Shown one piece after another: positions 19,765 to 30,834 of a DNA stretch of 64,000 bases; positions within the stretch are counted from its first letter, which is position 1, and the number at the start of each line of letters is the position of its first letter. A program made the position numbers and the translations under genes. The stretch is from assembly GCF_025642115.1 (NCBI RefSeq), contig NZ_CP106753.1:1511501-1575500 (forward strand). The letters are read 5' to 3'. The stretch comes from Chitiniphilus purpureus. GTDB taxonomy: Bacteria; Pseudomonadota; Gammaproteobacteria; Burkholderiales; Chitinibacteraceae. The notes under the pieces are model-generated. The model made no database searches. It had not been told where the DNA came from and saw only the letters and a program-made list of their open reading frames with translations.

Positions 19765-20810
19765 ACGCCGCCAATGCCGGACCGTGGCGCCGCGCCTGGG
19801 CTCGCTTCAACTCGCAGCGCCTGGGCTATTGGAGCCTGCTCGCGTTCTGCGCGCTGTTCGCGCTCAGCCTGTGCGCCGAGCTGGTGTCCAACGACAAGCC
19901 GCTGGTGGTGCGCTACGAAGGCCGGTACTACTTCCCCATCGTCCGCGACTACCCCGAAACCCTGTTCGGCGGCGATTTCCCGACTCCGGCCGACTACCTC
20001 GACCCGTATCTCCAGCGCCGGATCACGCAAGGCGGGAACTGGGCGCTGTTCACGCTGAACCGCTACGGCCCCAATACCCTCAACTACTTCGCCAGCCGCC
20101 CCAACCCGGCGCCGCCCTCGTCCGAGAACTGGCTCGGTACCGACGAGAAGGGGCGCGACATCCTGGCGCGGTTGCTGTACGGGTTCCGCGTCTCGGCGCT
20201 GTTCGGCTTGGCGCTGACCGCGGTGGGCATGGTGCTGGGCATCTTCTTCGGCGCGCTGCAGGGCTATTTCGCCGGCCGCACCGATCTGTTCATGCAGCGC
20301 CTGATCGAGGTGTGGGGGGCGATGCCGGAGCTTTATCTGCTGCTGATCGTGGTCTCGATGTTCCAGCCCAGCGTCTGGATCCTGTTCATCGTGCTGTCGG
20401 CCTTCGGCTGGATGGGGCTTTCCGACTACGTGCGGGCCGAGTTCCTGCGCAACCGCAACCTGGAATACGTGACTGCGGCGCGCGCTTTGGGCCTTTCCGA
20501 CTGGCAGATCATCCGGCGTCATCTGCTGCCCAACTCGCTCACCTCGGTGATCGCCTTCCTGCCGTTCCGCAAGTCGGCTGCGGTGCTGGCGCTGACCGCG
20601 TTCGACTTCCTCGGCCTGGGCGTGCCGCCGTCGACCCCTTCGCTGGGCGAGCTGCTGGCGCAAGGCAAGGCCAATCTGGATGCATGGTGGATTTCACTGT
20701 TCACCTTCGGGGTGCTGGTCAGCCTCCTGGTCATGCTGGTGTTCATCGGCGAGGCACTGCGCACGGCACTCGATCCAAGGGCCGAGTTGCCGGCCGTGCC
20801 GGCGGCCTGA
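19761..20810 (+). CDS. yejE: peptide ABC transporter permease YejE
   Basis: A 349-residue permease of the DppC/OppC class and partner of YejB. It has an N-terminal membrane anchor (about 20-40), a long periplasmic region carrying the typical WLGTDEKGRDILARLLYG motif, and an EAA loop around TAARALGLSDWQIIRRHLLPN. The usual fourth gene, the ATPase yejF, does not follow; the next gene is on the opposite strand. The ATPase must be supplied from elsewhere. Confidence 0.93.
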   Translation: MNAANAGPWRRAWARFNSQRLGYWSLLAFCALFALSLCAELVSNDKPLVVRYEGRYYFPIVRDYPETLFGGDFPTPADYLDPYLQRRITQGGNWALFTLNRYGPNTLNYFASRPNPAPPSSENWLGTDEKGRDILARLLYGFRVSALFGLALTAVGMVLGIFFGALQGYFAGRTDLFMQRLIEVWGAMPELYLLLIVVSMFQPSVWILFIVLSAFGWMGLSDYVRAEFLRNRNLEYVTAARALGLSDWQIIRRHLLPNSLTSVIAFLPFRKSAAVLALTAFDFLGLGVPPSTPSLGELLAQGKANLDAWWISLFTFGVLVSLLVMLVFIGEALRTALDPRAELPAVPAA

Positions 20811-20823
20811 TGCCGCACAGGGG

Positions 20824-21594
20824 TCAGCGGGGCGAGCCGGCCGGCAGTCTGCGCGCCGGGCGGAAGTAGCCGGTGTCGGCGTAGAACGTGGTGTCCTGCT
20901 GTGGCCACCAGCCGGGAATGCCCAGATAGGGCAGTGGGGGAAGCTGGCGCGGTGATTGCAGCGCGCCGGCGTCGATGGCCTGTGCCAGGGTGTCGTCCAG
21001 CCAGGCGAGACGTGCCTGCAGCGGCCAGCCGAAATACTCGGGTGCCACTGCCACGGGCCAGCATTTGCCGGTCAATCCGACAAAGGGGGCAAGCAGGTGC
21101 TCGAACGTGGCATGGCCCAGCACCTGCGCTTCGATCCGCACGCCCCAGGCAGCCCGCTGCGCGACAAACAGGCCGGACCAGTCGTGTTGCAGCAGCGCAG
21201 CGTGGAGCGTCGCATCGCAGTAGGGCACGATCAGCCCACATTCATCGAGCAGGGTGGCGGCATCGCGCACCGGGCCGCGTCCCGCGTCGCCGGGGTGCGG
21301 CAGCAGCCGATAGTGCAGGGCGTTGAGCGCGGCCTTGATCCGCGGGTAGCGGTGCCACACCAGGGCGTTGAAGCAGTCGTGCCAGTTGAGCGGGCGGGTC
21401 GGCAGGCGCCCCGTTTCATGGATCTGTGCTTCGTAGTGCCCGTCCGTCGCGGCAGGCGGGACACACACGATGCGGTGACCGGACCGGACCTGCACCGGCG
21501 GCAGACGTGCCCAATCGGCGCTGGTCCGGGGAAAACCGCCCAGGTGCGCCAGCAGGGGGGCGAGTGCCGCAAAGGCCGGATGCCGGGAAAACAA
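20824..21594 (-). CDS. DUF3025 family protein (start uncertain)
   Basis: Conserved protein of unknown function; LNWHDCFNALVWHRYPRIKAALN is the hallmark of DUF3025. About 256 residues from a proposed TTG at 21594. No ATG is available in the right region: the next in-frame ATG (21735) lies deep inside the upstream gene and past a terminator hairpin. The TTG sits in the U-run of that terminator, so the true start is doubtful. Its stop is 13 bases from that of yejE, a convergent arrangement. No catalytic motif or signal peptide is evident. Confidence 0.7.
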   Translation of the reverse strand: MFSRHPAFAALAPLLAHLGGFPRTSADWARLPPVQVRSGHRIVCVPPAATDGHYEAQIHETGRLPTRPLNWHDCFNALVWHRYPRIKAALNALHYRLLPHPGDAGRGPVRDAATLLDECGLIVPYCDATLHAALLQHDWSGLFVAQRAAWGVRIEAQVLGHATFEHLLAPFVGLTGKCWPVAVAPEYFGWPLQARLAWLDDTLAQAIDAGALQSPRQLPPLPYLGIPGWWPQQDTTFYADTGYFRPARRLPAGSPR

Positions 21595-21615
21595 AACCGC
21601 CGGCCAAGCCGGCGG
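21586..21615 (-). terminator. intrinsic terminator of the small secreted-protein gene
   Basis: The stem CCGCCGGC/GCCGGCGG (21597-21604 and 21608-21615) with a three-base loop is followed on the minus strand by TTTTGTTTT. It lies just downstream of the stop at 21630 and directly before the DUF3025 reading frame. Confidence 0.8.
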
Positions 21616-21629
21616 TGTGTCGGGCCGGA

Positions 21630-22109
21630 TCAGAGCTTGCCAAGCTCCAGCCGCCCCTCGCCCAGCACCGGCGCACTGGGATTGGCCGCTTCCAGCGCCT
21701 TGACCACCAGAAAGTACGCCTTGCCCTGGGTACACGGGGGCAGGTAGTTGCCGTCGCCGCCTTCAGGCGCGGAGACCAGCGAGAAACCGCCAGGCAGGCG
21801 GCCTTGCGACTGCACGCTCGGCACCTGCGCGCTGGCGACGCCCTTGTTGATGGAGAACAGCAGGCGCCCGCGGCTGCCGCCGCCCCGTTCGTTGAATTCC
21901 AGCAGCAGGGCGCCGGTGCCTTGTGGCAGGTCGAAGACATTGAGCGCCGGGGTCGACCCCTGGCCGCCCAGCTTGGCGCATTGCTGCCCGGGCGGTACGG
22001 CGACCCCGGTCCAGGCCGGGTTGGCGAAACGCACCGTCAGCCGCGGGGCGGCCAGGGCGGGCACGATGGCAACGAGGGTAAGCAGGGCGATCAGCAGACG
22101 AGGTTTCAT
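21630..22109 (-). CDS. small secreted protein of unknown function
   Basis: A 159-residue protein with a clear signal peptide (MKPRLLIALLTLVAIVPALAA). The mature part has segments such as FANPAWTGVAVPPGQQC and ALLLEFNERGGG, faintly recalling phosphatidylethanolamine-binding-like (YbhB) proteins, but I would not assign that fold. Two cysteines (PPGQQC and LPPC) could form a disulfide in the periplasm. A longer frame to 22262 lacks sense as protein; the ATG at 22109 places the signal peptide at the N-terminus. It is a single gene with its own terminator. Confidence 0.75.
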   Translation of the reverse strand: MKPRLLIALLTLVAIVPALAAPRLTVRFANPAWTGVAVPPGQQCAKLGGQGSTPALNVFDLPQGTGALLLEFNERGGGSRGRLLFSINKGVASAQVPSVQSQGRLPGGFSLVSAPEGGDGNYLPPCTQGKAYFLVVKALEAANPSAPVLGEGRLELGKL

Positions 22110-22267
22110 GGCACGCGTTTCAGAGTCAGTCAGGGGCGAATCCGGATGACATGCATTGTAACGGATTCGTGTCTGCCATAACGCCTGCCACGGTAGCGGG
22201 TTGACGGGCCCCGCCGTGCAAACTACCGCTGCCCGGCCTGCCACCGGACAGCGGCAGGCCATCCGGA

Positions 22268-22768
22268 TCAGCCCAGCACGCGCAGCACGGAGGCGTAGTC
22301 GGGCTCGTTCTTGATCTCGCCGACGCGTTCGGCATGGATCACCTTGTCGGCCTCATCCAGCACCACCACCGCACGGGCGGCCACACCGGCAAGCGGCCCG
22401 CTGACGATGGCGACGCCATAGTCACGCAGGAATTCGCGGCCGCGCATCGTCGACAGCGTCACCACGTTGTTCAGCCCCTCGGCGCCGCAGAAGCGGCTCT
22501 GCGCAAAGGGCAGATCGGCCGAGATGCACAGCACCACGGTATTGGCCAACTGGCTGGCAGCCTCGTTGAAGCGGCGGACCGAGGCCGCGCATACCGCGGT
22601 GTCGACGCTCGGGAAGATATTGAGCACCTTGCGCTTGCCCGAAAACTGCGACAGCTGCACATCGACCAGATCCTTGCCGACCAGCGTGAACGGGACGGCC
22701 TGGTCGCCGATGGCGGGAAACTGGCCGTCGATGGCGATCGGATTGCCGCCCAGAGTGACTTGGGACAT
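22268..22768 (-). CDS. tpx: thiol peroxidase Tpx
   Basis: A 166-residue atypical 2-Cys peroxiredoxin that reduces lipid and other hydroperoxides using thioredoxin. The peroxidatic cysteine is C60 in [15 protein letters not shown] and the resolving cysteine is C94 in SRFCGAEG. The N-terminus [15 protein letters not shown] is typical. Directly upstream on the same strand sits a paralogue that has lost these cysteines; a terminator separates the two, so tpx is probably transcribed on its own. Confidence 0.95.
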   Translation of the reverse strand: MSQVTLGGNPIAIDGQFPAIGDQAVPFTLVGKDLVDVQLSQFSGKRKVLNIFPSVDTAVCAASVRRFNEAASQLANTVVLCISADLPFAQSRFCGAEGLNNVVTLSTMRGREFLRDYGVAIVSGPLAGVAARAVVVLDEADKVIHAERVGEIKNEPDYASVLRVLG

Positions 22769-22910
22769 CGTGGTGCTCCTGTAATGGGATGAGTGGGTAA
22801 GTCGATTGGCCGTGTGCACAATGGGGGCGGACGGCGCAATTGCAAGCCCGCCGCGGCCGCCTTCTTCCGGAAGGCCGGCCGTGCCGTTTGGAAGGTGCCG
22901 CAGGGCCAAG

Positions 22911-22935
22911 CAAAGACCCCGCCGCTGGCGGGGTC
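22911..22935 (-). terminator. intrinsic terminator of the Tpx-like gene
   Basis: GACCCCGCC/GGCGGGGTC forms a nine-base-pair stem with a GCT loop (22915-22935). On the minus strand TTTG follows. It lies 26 bases past the stop of the cysteine-less paralogue; the U-run is short. Confidence 0.7.
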
Positions 22936-22960
22936 CGGTCTCCGGTATGGGGTCGTCCGC

Positions 22961-23491
22961 TCAGGCCACTGGCGGCGGCGGGGGCTCCGGGGTCAGCAGT
23001 GTCTGCGCCATGCTGTCGTAGTCCGGCTCGCGGTTGATGTCCTGCACCAGCTCGGCGTAGCGCACCGTATCCCCGGTATCGAGTGCGATCAAGGCAGTGG
23101 CCATCAGCCCGGAGAGCGGCACATCGGTGATCATCACCCCGTAGTCCTTGTGGAAATCCCGGCCACGCAGAGTGGAGAGCAATTGGATACGCCGGAATTC
23201 CTCCTGCTGCTGCACCCGTTGCAGTGCGTACGGGGTATCGACCGAGACCACGATCACCGAGGTGTTGTCGAGCGCCGCAGCCATGCCTTCGAGCCGGCGC
23301 GCGATGGCCAGGCCGATCACGGTATCCAGGCTCGGCACCACGGCGATCACCTTGCGCCGGCCCCAGTATTTGGAAAGCGGGACATCCTGCAGCTGGGTGT
23401 CGACCAGCATGAAGCTTGGCGCCGTATCGCCCGGGCGGGGAAAGCGGCCGCCGACACTGACCGGCGTACCGTTGAGCATCACGGTGGCCAT
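22961..23491 (-). CDS. cysteine-less Tpx-like protein (pseudoperoxidase)
   Basis: A 176-residue protein aligning with the adjacent Tpx over its whole length (VGGRFPRPGDTAPSF; PSLDTVIGLAIARRL; STLRGRDFHKDYGV). The peroxidatic position is Gly60 and the resolving position Gln94. No cysteine occurs anywhere in the protein, so it cannot be a thiol peroxidase. The catalytic-site Asp-Thr before the lost cysteine remains, and the reading frame is intact with a Tpx-like N-terminus, so it is not a pseudogene. The C-terminus ends in a proline run (PEPPPPPVA). A structural, regulatory or chaperone role is possible; nothing proves one. Confidence 0.85.
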   Translation of the reverse strand: MATVMLNGTPVSVGGRFPRPGDTAPSFMLVDTQLQDVPLSKYWGRRKVIAVVPSLDTVIGLAIARRLEGMAAALDNTSVIVVSVDTPYALQRVQQQEEFRRIQLLSTLRGRDFHKDYGVMITDVPLSGLMATALIALDTGDTVRYAELVQDINREPDYDSMAQTLLTPEPPPPPVA

Positions 23492-23594
23492 GAAACACTC
23501 TCCTTCATCTATGGATGGGTTCCAGTATGGTACGGGGGCGGAGGATTACAAGCGCATGCTGCTGCGGCAACGCAGCCTGCGCATGGCGACTGCG

Positions 23595-24614
23595 TCAGGG
23601 ATAGAACCAATAGAGCGAGTAGCCGGTGGACGAGAGCGTGCCGACATCGAGGCGCAGGAAGGCGCGCAGCTCGTCGTTCGGGCCGAGCGCACTGCGCTGC
23701 TTCTGGTCGGCGCTGAGATACTGCGCCGGCGTGAAGCGCTTTTTCGCGACCACGCGCTCCTCATCGTCGGTCAGCGTCAATTCCAGCATCGGCAGCGCCT
23801 GGGCGTACGGCGCGAGATTGCGGACCGAGGCGGCGAGCTGGACCAGGTTGCTGTGGCCCGGGATGTATGTGAGTTCCGAGTAGTCCGAGCGCAGCAGTTC
23901 GGCATTGCGTGGCAGCGGCATCTCGCAGCCCAGCTGCGCGCACGCGCGCTCAAGCGGTTGGCGCAGCCAGGGGAAGTCGGTGGCCAGCTGCAGCCGGTAA
24001 TGGACTGCGGCCTGCCCCAGCGCGGTCAGCAGCAGCAGCACCAGCAGCAATGGCCATAGCCAGCGCCAGCGTGACGGCGGTGCCGGCGGGGCGAACAGTG
24101 CCTCGTCCTCGGCGGTGTGGATCGGCCGGTAGACCGAATTGAGCGTCAGCGGCGATTCCTTGAGCGCGGCGCGCAACGCCTCCTGGTCGCGCGGATCAGG
24201 TTGCAGCCTGGGTTGCGGTGTGCTTTGCGGCGCCGGGGTGGGTTGCGGCTGTTTGGGTGGCTCGGCCGCCTCGCCTGCCGCCTCGGCCGCGTTCTGTGCG
24301 GCAACCGCCCGTGCGGCAAGGCGGGCCTTGCGGGCAGCCTGCACCATGTCGGCCACGCTGGGTTCGGTTTTGTCGCCCGGCGCCGCTGCCGCCTGCGCCG
24401 TCGGTTGCGTGTCCATGGCCGTTGCCGCGGGGGGCGGCGCCTCGCTGGCGAGCGGCGGCGCAGGATCGGCTTCGGATGGTGTTTCCAGGCAGGCCAGTGC
24501 GTTGAAGACAAACGAACACTTGCCGCAACGCACCTTGCCACCGTGCGCGGCAAGCTGGGTCTCGCTCACCTTGAAGGCGGTCCGGCAGTTGGGGCAGCGC
24601 GTGATCTGGCTCAT
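23595..24614 (-). CDS. zinc-ribbon (MJ0042) and DUF3426 membrane protein
   Basis: About 339 residues. A zinc ribbon of the MJ0042 type has C7, C10, C30 and C33. A long Ala/Pro/Gln-rich linker follows, then one membrane segment (about 183-203) and a periplasmic DUF3426 domain to the end. The start ATG at 24614 gives MSQITRCPNCRTAFK, the family N-terminus; a second ATG is six bases upstream. It lies downstream of prmA in the acc operon, a conserved betaproteobacterial position. Function is unknown. Confidence 0.85.
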   Translation of the reverse strand: MSQITRCPNCRTAFKVSETQLAAHGGKVRCGKCSFVFNALACLETPSEADPAPPLASEAPPPAATAMDTQPTAQAAAAPGDKTEPSVADMVQAARKARLAARAVAAQNAAEAAGEAAEPPKQPQPTPAPQSTPQPRLQPDPRDQEALRAALKESPLTLNSVYRPIHTAEDEALFAPPAPPSRWRWLWPLLLVLLLLTALGQAAVHYRLQLATDFPWLRQPLERACAQLGCEMPLPRNAELLRSDYSELTYIPGHSNLVQLAASVRNLAPYAQALPMLELTLTDDEERVVAKKRFTPAQYLSADQKQRSALGPNDELRAFLRLDVGTLSSTGYSLYWFYP

Positions 24615-24663
24615 GGGCATGGATTGTAGCCGTCCGCGCACGAAGCGCAATCGGCTTTCGGCG

Positions 24664-25554
24664 TCAACCGTGCCGTGTGCCCCACAGGCAGATCCAACCT
24701 TCTTCCTGCGCACTGTCGGCCAGCGAGAACCATTGTGCGTAATGGGCCCGGATCTCGGTTTCCTGCTCGGCAAGGATGCCCGACAACGCGATGCGCCCGC
24801 CTGGCCTGACCCGGCCGGCCAGCATTGGCGCCAAGGCCTTGAGCGGGTTGGTGAGGATGTTGGCGATCACCACGTCGTATTCGCCTGCCGGTGCCGCATC
24901 GGGCAGAAAGAAACCGATCCCGACCCCGTTCTGTTCGGCGTTCTGCCGGCTGGCCAGCATGGCCTGCGGGTCGATATCGACACCGTGCGTGGCGCCGGCA
25001 CCGAGCTTGCTCGCGGCGATCGCGAGGATGCCCGAGCCGCAGCCGTAGTCGAGCACGCGTTCGTCCCGGTGCAGGTGCGCATCCAGCCATTGCAGGCACA
25101 GCCGCGTGGTGGGATGGCTGCCGGTGCCGAACGCCAGGCCCGGGTCGAGCACGATATTGATCGCATCGGGGTCGGGCGCTGTGTGCCAGGTCGGGGTGAT
25201 CCACAGCCGTTGCGAGATCCGGATCGGCTCGAACTGCGCCTGCGTCAGGCGTACCCAGTCCTGCTCCTGCACAGTGACCGTTTCGTAGCGGGGCACGCCG
25301 ATGCCGGCCGCGTTGGCAGCCGCGGCCGCGGTCAGTGCCGGATCCATGTCCTCGTCCAGGTGCGCCACCACCACGCTGTGTGCCCACATCTGGTCCACCG
25401 GCTCGCCCGGTTCGCCGAAGATGGGCTGCTCGTCCTGGGTGCCGGCGGCGGCGTCCTCGATGGAGACCGAGAGCGCGCCAAGTGCAAACAGCGCATCCGA
25501 AAGCGCTTCAGCATGGGTGGAGTCGGTGGTGATACGCAGTTCGGTCCAGGGCAT
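24664..25554 (-). CDS. prmA: ribosomal protein L11 methyltransferase
   Basis: A 296-residue SAM-dependent enzyme that trimethylates ribosomal protein L11. MPWTELRITTD is the family start. SAM motif I is LDYGCGSGILAIAASKLG, motif II GVDIDPQAM, and NILTNPLKAL is the NPPY-like substrate segment. An additional 40 residues upstream in frame overlap the accC-prmA gap and are rejected. It follows accC by 73 bases. Confidence 0.95.
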   Translation of the reverse strand: MPWTELRITTDSTHAEALSDALFALGALSVSIEDAAAGTQDEQPIFGEPGEPVDQMWAHSVVVAHLDEDMDPALTAAAAANAAGIGVPRYETVTVQEQDWVRLTQAQFEPIRISQRLWITPTWHTAPDPDAINIVLDPGLAFGTGSHPTTRLCLQWLDAHLHRDERVLDYGCGSGILAIAASKLGAGATHGVDIDPQAMLASRQNAEQNGVGIGFFLPDAAPAGEYDVVIANILTNPLKALAPMLAGRVRPGGRIALSGILAEQETEIRAHYAQWFSLADSAQEEGWICLWGTRHG

Positions 25555-25627
25555 GGGCGGGTGGCTGGCGGGAGAGGAGGGCGTTGGCGGGGCGGCAAGG
25601 CGCGGTGCCGCGCCTTGCCCGGTGCCG

Positions 25628-26992
25628 CTACTGGCTTTCGAGCAGTGCCCGGATTTCGGGCATCTTGTGCTCAAGATGGTGGATGCTGGTGCCGCCCTTG
25701 AGGAACTCCGGGTCGAGCAGCAACTGCTGGTGCAACGGGATGTTGGTATGGATGCCCTGCACCACCGTCTCGGACAGCGCGATGCGCATCCGGGCGATCG
25801 CCTGCTCGCGTGTGTCGCCGTAGGTGATGATCTTGCCGATCATGCTGTCGTAGTTGGGCGGTACGAAGTAACCCTGGTAGACGTGCGAGTCGACACGCAC
25901 CCCGGGCCCACCGGGCGCATGGTAGGTGGTGATGCGACCCGGGCTGGGCACGAACTTGAGCGGATCCTCGGCATTGATGCGGCATTCGAGCGCATGGCCG
26001 CGCAGCTTCACATCCTTTTGCGCATAGGACAGTGGCAGACCGGCGGCCACGCGGATCTGTTCCTGCACGATGTCGACGCCGGTGATCAGCTCGGTCACCG
26101 GGTGTTCCACCTGCACGCGCGTGTTCATTTCAATGAAATAGAACTCGCCGTTCTCGAACAGGAATTCGAAGGTACCCGCACCGCGGTAGCCGATTTCACG
26201 GCAGGCCCTGGTGCATGCCTCGCCGATCCTCTTGCGTTGCGCCTCGGTGATGCCCGGTGCCGGTGCTTCCTCGATCACCTTCTGGTGGCGGCGCTGCATC
26301 GAGCAGTCGCGCTCGCCCAGATAGATGGCACTGCCGTGGGTGTCGGCCAGTACCTGGATCTCGACGTGGCGCGGGGTCTGCAGGAATTTCTCCATGTAGA
26401 CCATCGGGTTGCCGAAGGCCGACTGCGCCTCGGACTTGGTCATTTCCACCGCGCGCAGCAGGTCGTCCTCGTTGTGCACCACCCGCATGCCACGGCCGCC
26501 ACCGCCGCCGGCCGCCTTGATGATGACCGGGTAGCCCACGCGCTTGCCGGTGGCAAGGATCTCCTTGGGGTCATCGGGCAGGGCGCCTTCCGAGCCGGGC
26601 ACGCACGGCACGCCCGCCTTCTTCATCGCATCCTTGGCGCTGACCTTGTCGCCCATCAGCCGGATCGAGGCGGGCGTGGGGCCGATGAAGGCGAAGCCCG
26701 ATTCCTCGACGCGCTGCGCGAAATCAGCGTTCTCGGACAGGAAGCCGTAGCCGGGGTGGATGGCATTGGCATTGGTGACCTCGGCTGCCGAGATCAGCGC
26801 CGCCATGTTGAGGTAGCTTTGCGGCGAGGGATTGGGACCGATGCAGACCGATTCGTCGGCCAGCTTCACATATTTGGCTTCGCGGTCGACCTCGGAATGG
26901 ACGACCACGGTCTTGATACCCATTTCGCGGCAGGCACGCAGTACGCGCAGCGCGATTTCGCCGCGGTTGGCGATCAGGATTTTCTCGAACAT
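25628..26992 (-). CDS. accC: acetyl-CoA carboxylase biotin carboxylase subunit
   Basis: A 454-residue enzyme carrying out ATP-dependent carboxylation of biotin on AccB, the first half-reaction of fatty acid synthesis. [16 protein letters not shown] opens the biotin carboxylase N-domain. The ATP-grasp glycine loop is [13 protein letters not shown], and [14 protein letters not shown] holds the catalytic residues. It lies 80 bases after accB in the classic accB-accC operon. Confidence 0.97.
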   Translation of the reverse strand: MFEKILIANRGEIALRVLRACREMGIKTVVVHSEVDREAKYVKLADESVCIGPNPSPQSYLNMAALISAAEVTNANAIHPGYGFLSENADFAQRVEESGFAFIGPTPASIRLMGDKVSAKDAMKKAGVPCVPGSEGALPDDPKEILATGKRVGYPVIIKAAGGGGGRGMRVVHNEDDLLRAVEMTKSEAQSAFGNPMVYMEKFLQTPRHVEIQVLADTHGSAIYLGERDCSMQRRHQKVIEEAPAPGITEAQRKRIGEACTRACREIGYRGAGTFEFLFENGEFYFIEMNTRVQVEHPVTELITGVDIVQEQIRVAAGLPLSYAQKDVKLRGHALECRINAEDPLKFVPSPGRITTYHAPGGPGVRVDSHVYQGYFVPPNYDSMIGKIITYGDTREQAIARMRIALSETVVQGIHTNIPLHQQLLLDPEFLKGGTSIHHLEHKMPEIRALLESQ

Positions 26993-27072
26993 CTCTAGCT
27001 CCGTGAGTGAGGGGTCAGCCGCGGGGCGCCAAGGCTTCAACCTTTGCCGCCCGCCGCGCACCCCTCACGGGA

Positions 27073-27537
27073 TCAACCGATCACGAACAGCGGCTCGCCG
27101 TATTCCACCGGCTGGCCGTTCTCGACCAGGATCGCCTTGATGACGCCCGAGTGCTCGGACTCGATCTCGTTGAGCAGTTTCATGGCTTCGATCAGGCAGA
27201 GCGTGTCGCCGGTATTGACCGTCTGGCCGACCTCGACGAAAGGCTTGGCGCCGGGGCTGGAGGCGCGGTAGAAGGTACCGACCATCGGCGACTTGACCAC
27301 GAAGCCTTCGGGCAGCCCGTTGCCAGCCGCTGCTTCACCGGCGGCAGCGGGCGAGGCGGGGGCCGCAACGCCGGCCGGGGGCACCTGCACCTGCATCGGC
27401 GCCGGTGCATAGATTGGTGTCACATTCTGCGGAACACGGGTGATACGGACCTTTTCCTCGCCTTCGGTCACCTCAAGTTCGGCAATGCCGGACTCTTCGA
27501 CGAGGTCGATCAGCTTCTTCAGTTTGCGCAAATCCAT
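27073..27537 (-). CDS. accB: biotin carboxyl carrier protein of acetyl-CoA carboxylase
   Basis: A 154-residue protein with an N-terminal segment ([20 protein letters not shown]), an Ala/Pro linker (about 45-75) and a biotinyl domain. The biotin attachment lysine is K120 in EAMKLLNE. It carries carboxybiotin between AccC and the carboxyltransferase. It sits between aroQ and accC. Confidence 0.97.
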   Translation of the reverse strand: MDLRKLKKLIDLVEESGIAELEVTEGEEKVRITRVPQNVTPIYAPAPMQVQVPPAGVAAPASPAAAGEAAAGNGLPEGFVVKSPMVGTFYRASSPGAKPFVEVGQTVNTGDTLCLIEAMKLLNEIESEHSGVIKAILVENGQPVEYGEPLFVIG

Positions 27538-27574
27538 GCGGCAACCCTTCCTTGGAGAGTGATTGGTGGTGCGG

Positions 27575-28039
27575 TCACGCCTGAGGCGCGGCGGGAACCG
27601 GGAAGTCGATCGCGTAGGCGAGTGCGTATTCGTAACCCTTGGCACCCAGCCCGCAGATGACGCCCACGGCCAGATCGGAGAAGAAGGAGTGGTGGCGGAA
27701 CGCTTCGCGCGCATGCACATTCGAAAGGTGCACTTCCACGAAGGGCTTGTTCACCCCGGCCAGCGCGTCGCGCAGGGCCACGCTGGAATGGGTGAAGGCC
27801 GCCGGGTTGATCACGATGAAATCGGTACCGTCTGCCAGCGTGGCATGGATACGTTCGATCAACTCGTATTCGCGGTTGGACTGGAACGCCTCGACCGCGA
27901 CGCCGGAAGCCTTGCCAAGCTGGACCAGCTTCTCGTTGATCGCGGCAAGCGTCTGCGCCCCGTAGTGCTGCGGTTCACGCACGCCCAGCAAATTGAGGTT
28001 CGGGCCGTGCAAAACCAATACCTTACGGACTTTCGGCAT
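27575..28039 (-). CDS. aroQ: type II 3-dehydroquinate dehydratase
   Basis: A 154-residue shikimate pathway enzyme. [20 protein letters not shown] is the type II signature with the catalytic tyrosine. [14 protein letters not shown] and [15 protein letters not shown] cover the active-site Arg and His. A frame extension to 28111 is not supported. It is first gene of the aroQ-accB-accC-prmA operon and divergent from queA across a 219-base gap. Confidence 0.95.
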   Translation of the reverse strand: MPKVRKVLVLHGPNLNLLGVREPQHYGAQTLAAINEKLVQLGKASGVAVEAFQSNREYELIERIHATLADGTDFIVINPAAFTHSSVALRDALAGVNKPFVEVHLSNVHAREAFRHHSFFSDLAVGVICGLGAKGYEYALAYAIDFPVPAAPQA

Positions 28040-28140
28040 GGCCACCCCGTCTTTGCTTACCCCTGAGATGGGCCGGAGTTTGCCGAGCCGAAAATCGCTT
28101 GTCCAGCACAATCGACGAAAATCACGGCATTTTTAATGCA

Positions 28141-28152
28141 AAACGATCGTTT
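28141..28152. promoter_or_regulatory. perfect palindrome between aroQ and queA
   Basis: AAACGATCGTTT is a perfect 12-base palindrome in the AT-richer middle of the divergent aroQ/queA promoter region. It could be an operator; no known regulator site was recognised. Confidence 0.3.
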
Positions 28153-28258
28153 GAAACTGGCTCCGGACCAGCGATGGCGCGGTCTTGCCGCTCAGCGCCG
28201 GAGTATACTGCCGTAGTTTTCCTACCGCTTTTTGCCCGCCACGCCCTACGGATTTTCC

Positions 28259-29293
28259 ATGCACGTCGCCGATTTCGATTACCTCCTGCCCGAACATCTG
28301 ATTGCCCAGTTCCCACCTGCCGAGCGGGGTGCCAGCCGCCTGATGCATGTGGCGGGCATGCAGCTTGCCCATCACCGGTTCGGTGAACTGCCCGCGCTGC
28401 TGCGGGCCGGCGACCTTTTGGTGTTCAACGACACCAAGGTGATCAAGGCGCGGCTTTTCGGCCGCAAGGAAAGCGGTGGTGCCATTGAGGCGCTGGTCGA
28501 ACGCGTGCTCGACACCCATCAGGCACTGGCGCAGGTGCGGGCTTCCAAGGCGCCCAGGCCGGGTGCATGGCTGTTGTTCGATGGCGGCTTTTCGGCGCAG
28601 ATGATCGAACGGCAGGGCGATCTCTTCCTGCTGCGCTTTTCCGGGGAGCCGGGCGTACTCGATATCCTGGAGCAGGCAGGTCGCCTGCCGCTGCCGCCGT
28701 ACATCACCCACGACCCTGACGACGACGACGCGCGGCGCTATCAGACGGTGTATGCGCGTGACCCAGGCGCCGTGGCGGCGCCGACCGCCGGATTGCATTT
28801 CACCGATGCATTGCTCGATAGGTTGCGCGGGCAGGGGGTGAACACCGCCTTCCTGACCCTGCATGTGGGGGCGGGGACGTTCCAGCCGGTGCGGGTGGAC
28901 GATATCAGCCGGCATACCATGCATCACGAGCGTTACCGCATCCCGGCGCCGACGATCGAGGCGATCCGGGCGACACGGGCCGCCGGGGACCGGGTGATCG
29001 CGGTGGGCACCACCAGCCTGCGCGCGCTGGAGGCCGCTTCGCAGCAGGCGCTGCTGGCCGCCCCCGAAGGGGATACCGGCATCTTCATCACTCCGGGCTA
29101 CCGCTTCCGGGTGGTCGACCGGCTGATCACCAATTTCCATCTGCCGCGCTCGACCCTCTTGATGCTGGTCAGCGCGTTCGCCGGCATGGCGGCGATCCGG
29201 CAGGCCTATGCCGAGGCAGTGGCGCAGGAGTACCGGTTCTTCAGCTACGGCGATGCGATGCTGCTCGAACGCGCGCCCGAGGCGGGTGCCTGA
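28259..29293 (+). CDS. queA: S-adenosylmethionine:tRNA ribosyltransferase-isomerase
   Basis: A 344-residue enzyme that transfers and rearranges ribose from SAM to 7-aminomethyl-deazaguanine in tRNA, forming epoxyqueuosine. The start [19 protein letters not shown] is the family N-terminus; the nine residues before it are not. Motifs [14 protein letters not shown] and TAGLHFT are present. It pairs with tgt downstream, the preceding step of queuosine synthesis. Confidence 0.96.
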   Translation: MHVADFDYLLPEHLIAQFPPAERGASRLMHVAGMQLAHHRFGELPALLRAGDLLVFNDTKVIKARLFGRKESGGAIEALVERVLDTHQALAQVRASKAPRPGAWLLFDGGFSAQMIERQGDLFLLRFSGEPGVLDILEQAGRLPLPPYITHDPDDDDARRYQTVYARDPGAVAAPTAGLHFTDALLDRLRGQGVNTAFLTLHVGAGTFQPVRVDDISRHTMHHERYRIPAPTIEAIRATRAAGDRVIAVGTTSLRALEAASQQALLAAPEGDTGIFITPGYRFRVVDRLITNFHLPRSTLLMLVSAFAGMAAIRQAYAEAVAQEYRFFSYGDAMLLERAPEAGA

Positions 29294-29338
29294 CGCGTGG
29301 CGGCCGGGCGGGTGGCCGCGCAGCCCGATTGGGTGTAG

Positions 29339-30565
<1,227 letters not shown>

Positions 30566-30834
30566 CGCCGGCCTCGCCCGTCCAGGCTGCATGCTTCCGA
30601 TCTGACCGGCCCGCCGCCGCAGCGGTAGCGGCGTTGCCGCCTCGGGCGCCGCAACGTAGCCAGGCGTAGCGGCGTAATGTGTGGCGGCAGGGGGCGGCCA
30701 CGCCGCCTGTGCATGACGATGGGAACCTTTCAGTGGGTCCGGCGGTCGGTGGCCCGGGTGGATTTCACCTGGGGTGCGGGCTAGAATGTCCCGCTTCGCT
30801 TTGACCCGATTTCTCAAATAAAAGGTAGTGCCTT

